A DNA stretch of 31,914 bases from an uncultured Collinsella sp. (GTDB lineage: Bacteria > Actinomycetota > Coriobacteriia > Coriobacteriales > Coriobacteriaceae). Within the stretch, counting starts at the first letter, position 1. Every line of letters starts with the position of its first letter. Location of the stretch: contig CABUUJ010000024.1 in the NCBI GenBank assembly GCA_902494715.1, positions 1 through 31,914 of the forward strand. Reading direction: 5' to 3'. The notes below the pieces were generated by a model. The model worked only from the letters and a program-made list of their open reading frames with translations. It did not search any database and was not told the DNA's origin. Made by a program: the position numbers and the translations under genes. This document shows, piece after piece, positions 1 to 7,578 of this stretch.

Positions 1-2367
1 CCCGCCGATATGTACTGCTTTGCCTCGGGCGGCGTTGCCTATCTGGTCGACACGCGCCGCGCGCGCCGCGCCGATGCGGCGTTTGTCCAGCATGCCGCAC
101 CGTTTCTGTCGCGTCTGCTGCCCTGTCGCACGCCGGTCCATATCGCCGCCGAGCAGGTGGGCGAATTCTGCCGCATGGCACTGCCCGTGCTGCGCGAATA
201 CACTGACCTCACCGCTCCCGCCGTGCTCGACACCGTGGCGCCCGAGCCGAGCTTTGCCATGGCAATCGGTGTCGACGATGGGCTCGTGACCTGCAAAATT
301 ACGGTTTCCTACGGCGACTGGTCGGCAGATCTCTTTAGCCTGGGCGCTCCGGGCAGCCCCTTCGAAGAGCAGCGCCCGGGCGTGCCGCCGCGCGACGAGA
401 TAGCAGAGTTTTGCGTTATGGATACGGCGGCCCTGTATTTCGACTTTTACGAGGGCGGCCTGGCGTTTGAGGAACGCGATGACGAGAGCCTGTTCCACTT
501 GCTGACCGAGGGCCTGTCTGCCCTGTCCGAGCTGGGCGAGGTCATGCTCAGTGACCGCCTACGCCAGATCTCGGTCCGCCCTGCGCCCAAGCTTTCGGTG
601 CGCGCGACCGTCAAGAGCAGCCTGCTCGATGTCGAACTGGGCGCGAGCGGTCTTTCGGCGGCAGATCTTGCCATCTACCTCGACTCCTACAAGCGTCACC
701 AGACGTTTGCGCGTCTCACGTCGGGCGACATCGTACGCCTGGACGAGGGTGCCCGCGCCGCGTTTGGTCTTGCCGAGGACCTGGGGGTCGATGCTGTCGA
801 CCTGCTCGACGGCGTGTCGCTTCCCGCGTCGAGTACCCTGTTTGTCGACAGCATGCTTGCGCGCACGCCCGCGCTCGAAGCCGATCGCGACGCTGCGTTC
901 CGTCGCACCGTCGAGCGCTTGGATACGCTCGGCAAGATGGACTTTACGGTGCCGGTCTCGCTCAAGGCCACACTGCGCGGCTATCAGGTCGACGGCTACC
1001 AGTGGCTCGGCTCGCTTGAGCACCTGGGCCTCGGCGGTATCTTGGCCGACGATATGGGCTTGGGCAAAACACTGCAGATGATCGCGCATATCCTGGCGCG
1101 CGTGGAGGCGGGGGATGCCAAGCCCACGCTCGTGGTGTGCCCTGCGTCGCTCGTGTATAACTGGACCGCCGAGCTGGAGCGCTTTGCGCCTTCGCTCGAC
1201 GTGTGCGCTATCGTGGGCGCCAAGGCGCAGCGCCGCGTGCAGATAGCCGGCGCTGACGAGCATAACGTGGTTGTAACGTCGTATGACCTCATGCGGCGCG
1301 ATATCGACGAGTATGCCGAGCAGGACTTTGCCCGTGTGGTGCTCGACGAGGCCCAGTACATTAAAAACCCGCTCACGCAGGTGGCGCACGCCGCCAAGCG
1401 TCTGCCTGCCGGCGTGCGCTTTGCCCTGACGGGCACGCCCATCGAAAACCGCTTGTCCGAGCTCTGGAGCATCTTCGACTTTTTGATGCCGGGCCTGCTT
1501 GGCTCGCGCGAGTCGTTTGCCAAGCGCTTCGAAAGCCCGGTCGAGCACGCCGAGGGTGACAGCGCCGCTCGCTTGCAAGCGCTCGTGTCGCCGTTTGTGC
1601 TGCGCCGCGTTAAGGAAGACGTGGTGGCCGACCTGCCCGAGAAGATCGAAGACACCGTCATGGCACAGCTCACCGGCGAGCAGCGCAAGCTCTACCTGGC
1701 CAACCAAGACCGTATCGCCCAGCAGGTGCAGCATCGCGAGGCATCCGAGTTTAAGAAAGACAAGCTCAAGGTGCTCGCCGAGCTCACCAAGCTGCGCCAG
1801 ATCTGCTGCGACCCGCATCTACACTACGAGGACTACAAGGCAGGGAGCGCCAAGCTCGACGCTTGCATGGAGCTCGTGCACGGTGCGCTCGACGGCGGGC
1901 ACCACATTCTGCTGTTCAGCCAGTTCACGGGCATGCTCGATATCATTGGCAAGCGCCTGGCCAAGGAGGACATCGGCTTTCTTAAGCTCACGGGCGCTTC
2001 GTCCAAGGAGAGCCGCGCCAAGATGGTCGCGCAGTTCCAGGCGGGCGAGGTGCCGGTGTTTCTGATCTCGCTCAAGGCGGGCGGCGTGGGCCTCAACCTG
2101 ACGGCGGCCGACGTGGTCATCCACTACGACCCGTGGTGGAACGTGGCCGCGCAGGACCAGGCGACCGACCGCGCGCACCGTATTGGCCAGCAACATACCG
2201 TGACCGTGTACAAGCTCATCGCCAAGGACACGATCGAGGAGCGCATCATGCAGATACAGGAGTCCAAGCGCGACCTGGTCAACAGCGTGCTCGGCGGCGA
2301 CGGCATCTCCTCGGCGCTGTTTACCCGCGAGGATGTTCTGGCGCTGCTCGGCGGCGACGGGCGTTAA
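1..2367 (+). CDS. SNF2-family DEAD/DEAH-like helicase, 5' partial
   Basis: This is an ATP-dependent SF2 translocase of the bacterial SNF2/HepA-like group, probably acting on DNA or protein-DNA complexes. The frame is open from the first base, so the true start and any N-terminal SWIM zinc finger lie upstream of the window. Counting from the first Met (base 10), residues 1 to about 310 match the SNF2-associated region. The ATPase follows: Walker A DMGLGKT at 348-354, DEAQ box at 446-449, and the TGTP-IENRLSELWS block near 475. The second RecA lobe contains LLFSQFTGMLD, LKAGGVGLNLTAAD and the closing HRIGQ near 723-727. All helicase motifs are intact, so it should be active. It stops 150 bp before the next gene. 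A GC-rich inverted repeat at 2376-2414 could end the transcript but has no T-run. The specific role is unknown. Confidence 0.93.
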   Translation, partial: PADMYCFASGGVAYLVDTRRARRADAAFVQHAAPFLSRLLPCRTPVHIAAEQVGEFCRMALPVLREYTDLTAPAVLDTVAPEPSFAMAIGVDDGLVTCKITVSYGDWSADLFSLGAPGSPFEEQRPGVPPRDEIAEFCVMDTAALYFDFYEGGLAFEERDDESLFHLLTEGLSALSELGEVMLSDRLRQISVRPAPKLSVRATVKSSLLDVELGASGLSAADLAIYLDSYKRHQTFARLTSGDIVRLDEGARAAFGLAEDLGVDAVDLLDGVSLPASSTLFVDSMLARTPALEADRDAAFRRTVERLDTLGKMDFTVPVSLKATLRGYQVDGYQWLGSLEHLGLGGILADDMGLGKTLQMIAHILARVEAGDAKPTLVVCPASLVYNWTAELERFAPSLDVCAIVGAKAQRRVQIAGADEHNVVVTSYDLMRRDIDEYAEQDFARVVLDEAQYIKNPLTQVAHAAKRLPAGVRFALTGTPIENRLSELWSIFDFLMPGLLGSRESFAKRFESPVEHAEGDSAARLQALVSPFVLRRVKEDVVADLPEKIEDTVMAQLTGEQRKLYLANQDRIAQQVQHREASEFKKDKLKVLAELTKLRQICCDPHLHYEDYKAGSAKLDACMELVHGALDGGHHILLFSQFTGMLDIIGKRLAKEDIGFLKLTGASSKESRAKMVAQFQAGEVPVFLISLKAGGVGLNLTAADVVIHYDPWWNVAAQDQATDRAHRIGQQHTVTVYKLIAKDTIEERIMQIQESKRDLVNSVLGGDGISSALFTREDVLALLGGDGR

Positions 2368-2375
2368 CCCGCTCG

Positions 2376-2414
2376 GGTGGGGCCGCCGGGGCGGATAGTA
2401 CGCGCCGCCCCACC
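2376..2414 (+). terminator. possible weak terminator or hairpin after the helicase gene
   Basis: GGTGGGGC (2376-2383) and GCCCCACC (2407-2414) form a perfect 8-bp stem with further GC pairing inside. No T-run follows, so intrinsic termination is doubtful. Confidence 0.3.
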
Positions 2415-2517
2415 GTTCCCGCCCGTTATGTGTTCATTTGCCATGCCGTGGATGGTTCGCCTGCCTTTGGGCATAAGAACCATCGAGAACATCGGCACAT
2501 CAGCAAAGGAGAACATC

Positions 2518-2880
2518 ATGGCGAAATTCTTTAAGGACTCCGACGGCAAGCTCATTGCCGCCCTTGGCGACGGCGTTGCGACCCCTGCCGGCTGCACGGA
2601 GCTGACGGCAAACACCGAGGATGCGGCGCACGAGAAGCACGTGCCTGTTGTCGAGATCGAGCGCGACGGCCACGTTATTCGTGCGCGCGTGGGCTCGACG
2701 GAGCACCCCATGCTGCCCGAGCACTACATCGAGTGGATCGCGCTTGAGGCCGAGGGCCGCCTGGAGATCCATTACCTTGAGCCCGGCATGAAGCCCACGA
2801 CGTTTTTCGCTGGCGGTTCCAAGGCCGGTACCGTCTATGCCTACTGCAACCTGCATGGGCTGTGGTCCGCGACGTTCTAG
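2518..2880 (+). CDS. superoxide reductase (desulfoferrodoxin/neelaredoxin family) lacking iron centre I
   Basis: This 120-residue protein reduces superoxide to peroxide in the cytoplasm of anaerobes using a mononuclear His4-Cys iron site. All ligands of centre II are present: H41 in EKHVP, H63, H69, C110 and H113 in CNLHG. The E39-K40 pair matches the catalytic Glu-Lys of the family. Two-iron desulfoferrodoxins have an N-terminal FeCys4 domain with CxxC and CC. Here that region (1-38) keeps the length but has only C26, so centre I cannot form. It therefore resembles a one-iron or class III enzyme. The start is set by AAAGGAG at 2505-2511, six bases before ATG 2518; the frame is open further upstream without a ribosome site. 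A strong hairpin follows the gene. Confidence 0.92.
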   Translation: MAKFFKDSDGKLIAALGDGVATPAGCTELTANTEDAAHEKHVPVVEIERDGHVIRARVGSTEHPMLPEHYIEWIALEAEGRLEIHYLEPGMKPTTFFAGGSKAGTVYAYCNLHGLWSATF

Positions 2881-2926
2881 GAGCGCGCCCCCGCTCGGGG
2901 TATCATAGCTAGCATATGCACATGCG

Positions 2927-2958
2927 AGCGCCGGCTGCATTATGCGGCCGGCGCTTTT
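2927..2958 (+). terminator. intrinsic terminator after superoxide reductase
   Basis: AGCGCCGGC (2927-2935) pairs with GCCGGCGCT (2947-2955). The stem extends through TGCA/TGCG to a TTA loop, and TTTT follows. It also lies in the leader of the next gene, so attenuation is possible. Confidence 0.75.
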
Positions 2959-2997
2959 ACTACGACAACGACGATTTACGACGGAAAGGGCTGGGCC

Positions 2998-4983
2998 ATG
3001 AAGCTCGCACTTGCACAGATCGATATGCGCCTGGGTGATATTGAGGGCATCTGCGGCCGCATCGAGGACCAGGCTCGCCTGGCTCATGAGCGCGGCGCGC
3101 GCATGCTGTGCGTTCCGGCTCCACTCTTTATGGGCGCCATGCCCGGTGGCCTGGTGGGCGCTGCCGATTTTGAGCACGATATGCTGACGGGTCTGACGGG
3201 CGTTGCCGAGCGCATCCAAGAGCTCGACATGATCTGCATCGTGCCCGCTGCGGTTTCGTTTGAGGGCCAGCCCCTGCTCGACTACATGATGCTCAAGGAC
3301 GGTCATGTGGTGCCGGCGCGTTCGAGCATTGCCCTGCAGCGTGGCGAGAACAACGACACACGTTGGGCGCCGCCGGTGTTCGACGTGGACGGCGTGCGCA
3401 TCGCCGTGATTTTTGACTTGGACCGCGAACTCGAGATGCTGCCGACCGGTGTTGACCTCATTGCGTATTTCCAATTCAACGCGTTTGACATGACCGACCG
3501 CGAGACTGCCGCCATTGCTGCCGTTCGCAGCGGCGCCTACCGCAAGATCGCGTCCAAGCGCAGCGTATGGTTTGCCTGCATGGCGCCGATCGGTGCCTAT
3601 GACGAGTCGGTGTATACCGGCGGTTCGTTTGTGCTCGACGACTGCGGTCGCGTGGTGGCCCAGGCGCCGTGTTTTGAGGAGAGCCTGCTGGTTCAGGAGA
3701 TTCAGCGCGGGGTGATGCTCGATGCCCTGGAGGACCATGAGCTGCCCCAGTTTCGCTCCGAGGAGTGGCTGTGGCAGGCGCTGGTGCTTGCCGTGCGCGA
3801 CAATGCCCGCGCCCGCGGTGCGTCGCGTGCCGTGGTGGCGCTCGAGGGCGATTTGCCGTCGTCCCTGTTGGCGGCACTTGCCGTCGATGCCTTGGGTCCG
3901 CGTAATGTGATTGGCCTGGTGCTGGGGCGCAATCGCATCTTTACGCCGGCGCAGGAGGAGGCCGAGGCCGCCCGTTGTTCCGTTGTTCGCTCAATCGCCG
4001 AGCGCTTGCACATTCGCACTGTCGAGCGCGATGCGCCGGATGCGGCGCGCGTGCTCGATCGCGACGTGTCGGCGGGCGATGCCGAACGCCTGCGTTCGCG
4101 TGCGCTGGGCCTGATGCTCGAGGATACGGCGCTCGAGCTGGGCGCTATGGCGCTGAGCCCGCTTTCCAAGACCGAGTACGCGCTGGCGGCGCCCGCGCTT
4201 TGCGGTGGCTACCAGGGCGATTATGCGCCCTTTGGCGATGTGTATCTGTCGACGCTTGAGTTTGTGGCGCGTGTGCGCAACCGCACGTCTGCCGTGGTAC
4301 CCCAAGGGCTCGTGACGCTCAACGCGGTGGAAGATTGTATGGAGCGCGTGCTGGCGCAGGCGCTCTCGACGCTCGACGGCCCGGTCGATATGCTCGACCG
4401 CGCGGCACAGCTGCTTGGCGGGCTTGAGCCGGGTGAGGTCGATGGCGCGCTCGAGGCGCACGTGGACCGCAATCGATCTTTCGACGACATCCCGATGGCC
4501 GCTGGCAAGCCTGAGGCTTGCTCGCTGCTGCTGATGCTCGTGCGCCAGGGCGAGGCTGCCCGCCGCATGTTGCCGATGGCGCCGATCGTCTCGGCCCGTT
4601 CGTTTGCCGAGCGTGCCTGGCCGTACATGCTCGCGTGGTCCGACCTGGGGCTGAGCGGCAAGGAGCGCATGACGGTCGATTCGCTGGCTCGTGCCGAGGT
4701 GCGTCGTTTTGCCGACGAGGATACGAGCGAGCGCGTGCGAAACGAGATGATGGGCGTGCTGGGCGAGCTGCTGGGTATTTCGCCCGAGCAAATGGAGGAG
4801 CTGCGCTCTGAGGACGGTCAGCGTCGTTTGCACGAGGGAATGAAAAAGTTCGAGGGCGAAGTTCAGGACGCCATCGATAAGATGATGGGCGGTCAGGGCG
4901 GCTCGCAGGGTGGGCCCCAGGGCGGCCCGATGCCGCATCCGCCGGTTGATCCCCGACAATTCCCGTTCTTCTCTCAGAACTAG
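2998..4983 (+). CDS. glutamine-dependent NAD synthetase-like protein, apparently catalytically dead
   Basis: This 661-residue protein has the architecture of glutamine-hydrolysing NAD+ synthase: an N-terminal nitrilase-like domain (1 to about 245) and a C-terminal ATP-pyrophosphatase domain (about 255-560). Family landmarks remain, such as GGSFVLD (208-214), LAALAVDALG (291-300) and LSPLSKTEYAL followed by GDYAPFGDVY (387-416). The active sites do not. The nitrilase Glu position reads VPAPLF (39-44), the Lys region has no matching Lys, and the Cys position reads VIFD (F139). The synthetase P-loop SGGxDS reads EGDLPSS (283-289). The C-terminus (about 575-661) adds an acidic helical stretch and a Gly/Gln/Pro-rich tail. 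GGAAAGG near 2983-2989 supports the start. I infer a pseudoenzyme or a repurposed fold; NAD synthesis activity is unlikely. Confidence 0.8.
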   Translation: MKLALAQIDMRLGDIEGICGRIEDQARLAHERGARMLCVPAPLFMGAMPGGLVGAADFEHDMLTGLTGVAERIQELDMICIVPAAVSFEGQPLLDYMMLKDGHVVPARSSIALQRGENNDTRWAPPVFDVDGVRIAVIFDLDRELEMLPTGVDLIAYFQFNAFDMTDRETAAIAAVRSGAYRKIASKRSVWFACMAPIGAYDESVYTGGSFVLDDCGRVVAQAPCFEESLLVQEIQRGVMLDALEDHELPQFRSEEWLWQALVLAVRDNARARGASRAVVALEGDLPSSLLAALAVDALGPRNVIGLVLGRNRIFTPAQEEAEAARCSVVRSIAERLHIRTVERDAPDAARVLDRDVSAGDAERLRSRALGLMLEDTALELGAMALSPLSKTEYALAAPALCGGYQGDYAPFGDVYLSTLEFVARVRNRTSAVVPQGLVTLNAVEDCMERVLAQALSTLDGPVDMLDRAAQLLGGLEPGEVDGALEAHVDRNRSFDDIPMAAGKPEACSLLLMLVRQGEAARRMLPMAPIVSARSFAERAWPYMLAWSDLGLSGKERMTVDSLARAEVRRFADEDTSERVRNEMMGVLGELLGISPEQMEELRSEDGQRRLHEGMKKFEGEVQDAIDKMMGGQGGSQGGPQGGPMPHPPVDPRQFPFFSQN

Positions 4984-4991
4984 GTCGCTGC

Positions 4992-5089
4992 GCGCCCGCC
5001 AGAGCGGCAATCTGCCTTTCAATCGTCGGACATGACCGCCAGGTCAATGCCCTCCTCTTTCAAGGCACCTTGCTCGCTCTGGCGGGCGC
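4992..5089. other. 98-nt inverted repeat able to fold as a multibranched RNA
   Basis: Perfect 15-bp arms at 4992-5006 and 5075-5089 (GCGCCCGCCAGAGCG and its complement) enclose three short perfect hairpins: GGCA/TGCC at 5006-5016, TGACC/GGTCA at 5033-5046 and CAAG/CTTG at 5061-5072. It starts eight bases after the stop of the NadE-like gene. There is no T-run, so it is not a standard terminator. Base 5006 is shared by the closing stem and the first hairpin. Its function is unknown. Confidence 0.45.
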
Positions 5090-5125
5090 TCGCTTGCGTA
5101 TACTCAACCTACAATTCGATCTCGG

Positions 5126-5156
5126 CTGACTTATAGGGCTAGCGTTGTGTTATTCT
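5126..5156 (+). promoter_or_regulatory. candidate extended -10 promoter for ruvCAB
   Basis: TGTTATTCT (5148-5156) fits an extended -10 box. CTGACT (5126-5131) is a weak -35 with a long 19-bp spacer. It lies about 70 bp before ruvC. Confidence 0.4.
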
Positions 5157-5225
5157 AGAACAGACGTTCGTGAATGATGCGCGGGGCCTTGTCTTGCGCT
5201 GTGCTTGTGGCGAGGGGAGGTCGGC

Positions 5226-5747
5226 TTGGTCATTTTGGGTATCGACCCCGGTTTGGCCCATACAGGTTGGGGGATTATCGAGGAGCGGCGCGGCGAGGTT
5301 CGCTGCCGTGCCTACGGCTGCATCGAGACCAGTGCCGGAAGTCCGCTCGCGGTGCGCCTGTCGCATATCGCCCGCGACCTCAAGGGTGTCGTGGAGCGTT
5401 ATCGACCCGATACCGCTGCTATCGAGAGCATTTACTTTGGTGCTAACGTTCGCTCGGCAATTCCTACGGCGCATGCCCGCGGGGCTGCACTCGTGGCGCT
5501 GTCGGAATGCGCGCTCGAGATTGGCGAATACACGCCCATGCAGATCAAACAGGCTGTGGTGGGCACCGGCGCCGCGGACAAGCGGCAGGTCGCCTACATG
5601 GTACGCACGCTCACACAGCTCGATCACGACCCGCATCCCGACCATGCCGCCGATGCCCTGGCTTGCGCCATCTGCCACGTAAACCTCAGCCGCACCCGCG
5701 CCCTTACCGGTGGCGAGTTCTATCAACAGAGAGGAACCGGATACTGA
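5226..5747 (+). CDS. ruvC: crossover junction endodeoxyribonuclease RuvC
   Basis: RuvC is the dimeric Holliday-junction resolvase that cuts junctions positioned by RuvAB during recombination repair. Starting at TTG 5226 gives 173 residues, the same length as the E. coli protein. It puts D7 in the opening VILGIDPGL motif and leaves GAGGGGAGG (5212-5220) five bases upstream. A TTG at 5205 would add seven residues but lacks a ribosome site. The acidic catalytic set is present: D7, E67 in AIESIYFG, H140 and D143 in PDHAADALA. Histidine at the third position also occurs in Thermus RuvC. The gene overlaps ruvA by one base (TGATG). Confidence 0.96.
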   Translation: MVILGIDPGLAHTGWGIIEERRGEVRCRAYGCIETSAGSPLAVRLSHIARDLKGVVERYRPDTAAIESIYFGANVRSAIPTAHARGAALVALSECALEIGEYTPMQIKQAVVGTGAADKRQVAYMVRTLTQLDHDPHPDHAADALACAICHVNLSRTRALTGGEFYQQRGTGY

Positions 5748-6367
5748 TGATTTCCCAGCTCCACGGAACGCTTGTCGAGGCCACGATGAGCTCTGCTGTC
5801 GTCGATGTGTCGGGCGTTGGCTTTGAGCTCGGCATCTCGGGCAGCACTGCGGCCACGTTGCCGACGCCCGGCGGCGAGGTCCGCCTCTACACGCGTATGC
5901 AGGTGCGCGAGGACGCCATGACACTTTTTGGTTTTTCCTCAAAGGATGAGCGCACGATGTTCGACCGGCTCGTGTCCGTTTCGGGCGTTGGCCCGCGCCT
6001 GGCGCTCGCCGTGCTTTCCACCTATACCGTGGGGCAGCTGTATTCGCTGGTGATGGCCGAGGACGACAAGGGTATGGCCAAGGTACCCGGTGTGGGCAAA
6101 AAGACAGCTCAGCGCCTGATCCTAGAACTCAAGAGCACCTTTGCCAAGGATAAGGGCTTTGTGCCGGTCGACGTGATTCCCGGCCAGGTTGCGATGCCGG
6201 TTCCCGCCGCCGCTCCTTCGGCGATCGATGATGCCCGTGCGGCGCTCCTTTCCATGGGCTTTAGCCCGCAGGAGACCGATGTTGCCCTGAGCGGGTATGA
6301 TGGGCAGAATATGCGTGTCGAGGATCTGCTCGGCGCGGCGCTTAAGCGACTCGGAATGGATGCGTGA
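5747..6367 (+). CDS. ruvA: Holliday junction branch migration protein RuvA
   Basis: RuvA binds the four-way junction as a tetramer and loads the RuvB motors. The 206-residue protein has the N-terminal OB-fold (MISQLHGTLVE to about 65), then two helix-hairpin-helix motifs: VSGVGPRLALAVL near 79-91 and VPGVGKKTAQRLILEL near 113-128. A flexible Ala/Pro linker follows, then domain III (about 160-206, DARAALLSMGFSPQE), which contacts RuvB. The start ATG overlaps the ruvC stop and the stop overlaps the ruvB start, so the three genes should be translationally coupled. Confidence 0.97.
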   Translation: MISQLHGTLVEATMSSAVVDVSGVGFELGISGSTAATLPTPGGEVRLYTRMQVREDAMTLFGFSSKDERTMFDRLVSVSGVGPRLALAVLSTYTVGQLYSLVMAEDDKGMAKVPGVGKKTAQRLILELKSTFAKDKGFVPVDVIPGQVAMPVPAAAPSAIDDARAALLSMGFSPQETDVALSGYDGQNMRVEDLLGAALKRLGMDA

Positions 6368-7434
6368 TGTGGGAAGCCGATGACTCTCAGGACCTGTGGG
6401 CGACGCCCGGCAACTCGCCGGCGGCATCCATGGCGCACGGCGAGCGCATGGTGGGCTCGGAGCTGACGGCCGAGGACCTCGATGTCGACCGCACTTTGCG
6501 CCCCCAGCGCCTGGACGATTACTGTGGTCAGGAGCACATCAAGCAGAGCCTGCGCGTGTTGATCGAAGCGGCGCAGAGCCGTGGCGAGACGCTCGACCAC
6601 GTGATCTTCTCGGGTCCTCCGGGCCTGGGCAAGACCACGCTGGCCACCGTTATCGCCAACGAGCTGGGCGCTCAGATCAAGACCACGAGTGGCCCTGCCA
6701 TCGCGCGCACGGGCGACCTGGCGGCCATCCTTACTAACTTGCAACCGGGTGATGTGCTGTTTATCGACGAGATTCACCGCCTCAACCGTTCGGTCGAGGA
6801 GGTCCTGTACCCCGCGATGGAGGACTTTGCCCTCGATATCGTGATTGGCAAGGGTCCGGCGGCGCGCTCGATTCGCCTGGATATTCCCAAGTTTACGTTG
6901 GTAGCGGCAACGACCCGCTCAGGCATGTTGACAGGCCCGTTGCGCGACCGCTTTGGCATTTCATATCGCCTGGATTACTACACGGTCGAGGAGCTCGCGC
7001 AGATTGTGACGCGCTCGGCGACTATCCTGGGCGTGACGATCGACCATCCCAGTGCACTCGAGATCGGCTCGCGTTCGCGCGGCACGCCACGTCTTGCCAA
7101 CCGCCTGCTCAAGCGCGTGCGCGACTATGCGCAGGTGCGCGGCAACGGTCCCATTGAGCTCGATATCTGCCGTCAGGCACTCGAGTTCTTCGAGATCGAC
7201 GAGCTCGGTCTGGACTGGATGGATATTCGCATTTTGGAGACGCTCGCCAAGACGTTCTCCGGTCGTGCCGTGGGACTTACGACCCTTGCCAGCGCGGTGG
7301 GCGAGGACCCGGGCACGCTCGAGGATGTCTATGAGCCCTATTTGCTGCAGTGCGGGTTGATGATTCGTACGCCGCAGGGCCGTCAGGCAACCCTTCGCAC
7401 CTTTGAGCACCTGGGGATTGAACCTACCGTTTAG
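6367..7434 (+). CDS. ruvB: Holliday junction ATP-dependent DNA helicase RuvB
   Basis: RuvB is the AAA+ hexameric motor that drives branch migration with RuvA. This 355-residue protein has Walker A GPPGLGKT (83-90), Walker B with DEIH (134-137), sensor 1 ATTRSGML (181-188), the arginine finger in LRDRFGI (192-198) and sensor 2 RGTPRLANRLLKR. A C-terminal winged helix follows (about 275-355). An N-terminal extension of roughly 35 residues before the conserved core is common in actinobacteria. ATG 6367 overlaps the ruvA stop by one base; GTG 6364 directly before it is an alternative. It is the last gene of the ruv cluster. Confidence 0.97.
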   Translation: MWEADDSQDLWATPGNSPAASMAHGERMVGSELTAEDLDVDRTLRPQRLDDYCGQEHIKQSLRVLIEAAQSRGETLDHVIFSGPPGLGKTTLATVIANELGAQIKTTSGPAIARTGDLAAILTNLQPGDVLFIDEIHRLNRSVEEVLYPAMEDFALDIVIGKGPAARSIRLDIPKFTLVAATTRSGMLTGPLRDRFGISYRLDYYTVEELAQIVTRSATILGVTIDHPSALEIGSRSRGTPRLANRLLKRVRDYAQVRGNGPIELDICRQALEFFEIDELGLDWMDIRILETLAKTFSGRAVGLTTLASAVGEDPGTLEDVYEPYLLQCGLMIRTPQGRQATLRTFEHLGIEPTV

Positions 7435-7529
7435 GGCGCTTTGTTTTGGCGGGCTGTTGGGCTATCGCTGGGCATCGGGTAAACATATCGCCGTTCATCG
7501 GTTATGGGCGTTTTACTATTGCGCGCCCG

Positions 7530-7538
7530 TGCTATGCT
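7530..7538 (+). promoter_or_regulatory. candidate extended -10 box of fhs
   Basis: TGCTATGCT (7530-7538) matches TGnTATAAT with two changes and lies 41 bp before the fhs start. No convincing -35 box is present, as usual for extended -10 promoters. Confidence 0.45.
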
Positions 7539-7578
7539 GAATTGGTCTTTTTCTCATTCGGTAACGAAAGGACCGCCC

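Noticed and set aside
559..1818. 419-codon minus-strand ORF inside the helicase gene
   Set aside because: It is a shadow ORF typical of GC-rich coding sequence; the protein shows no family features, while the plus strand encodes intact helicase motifs.
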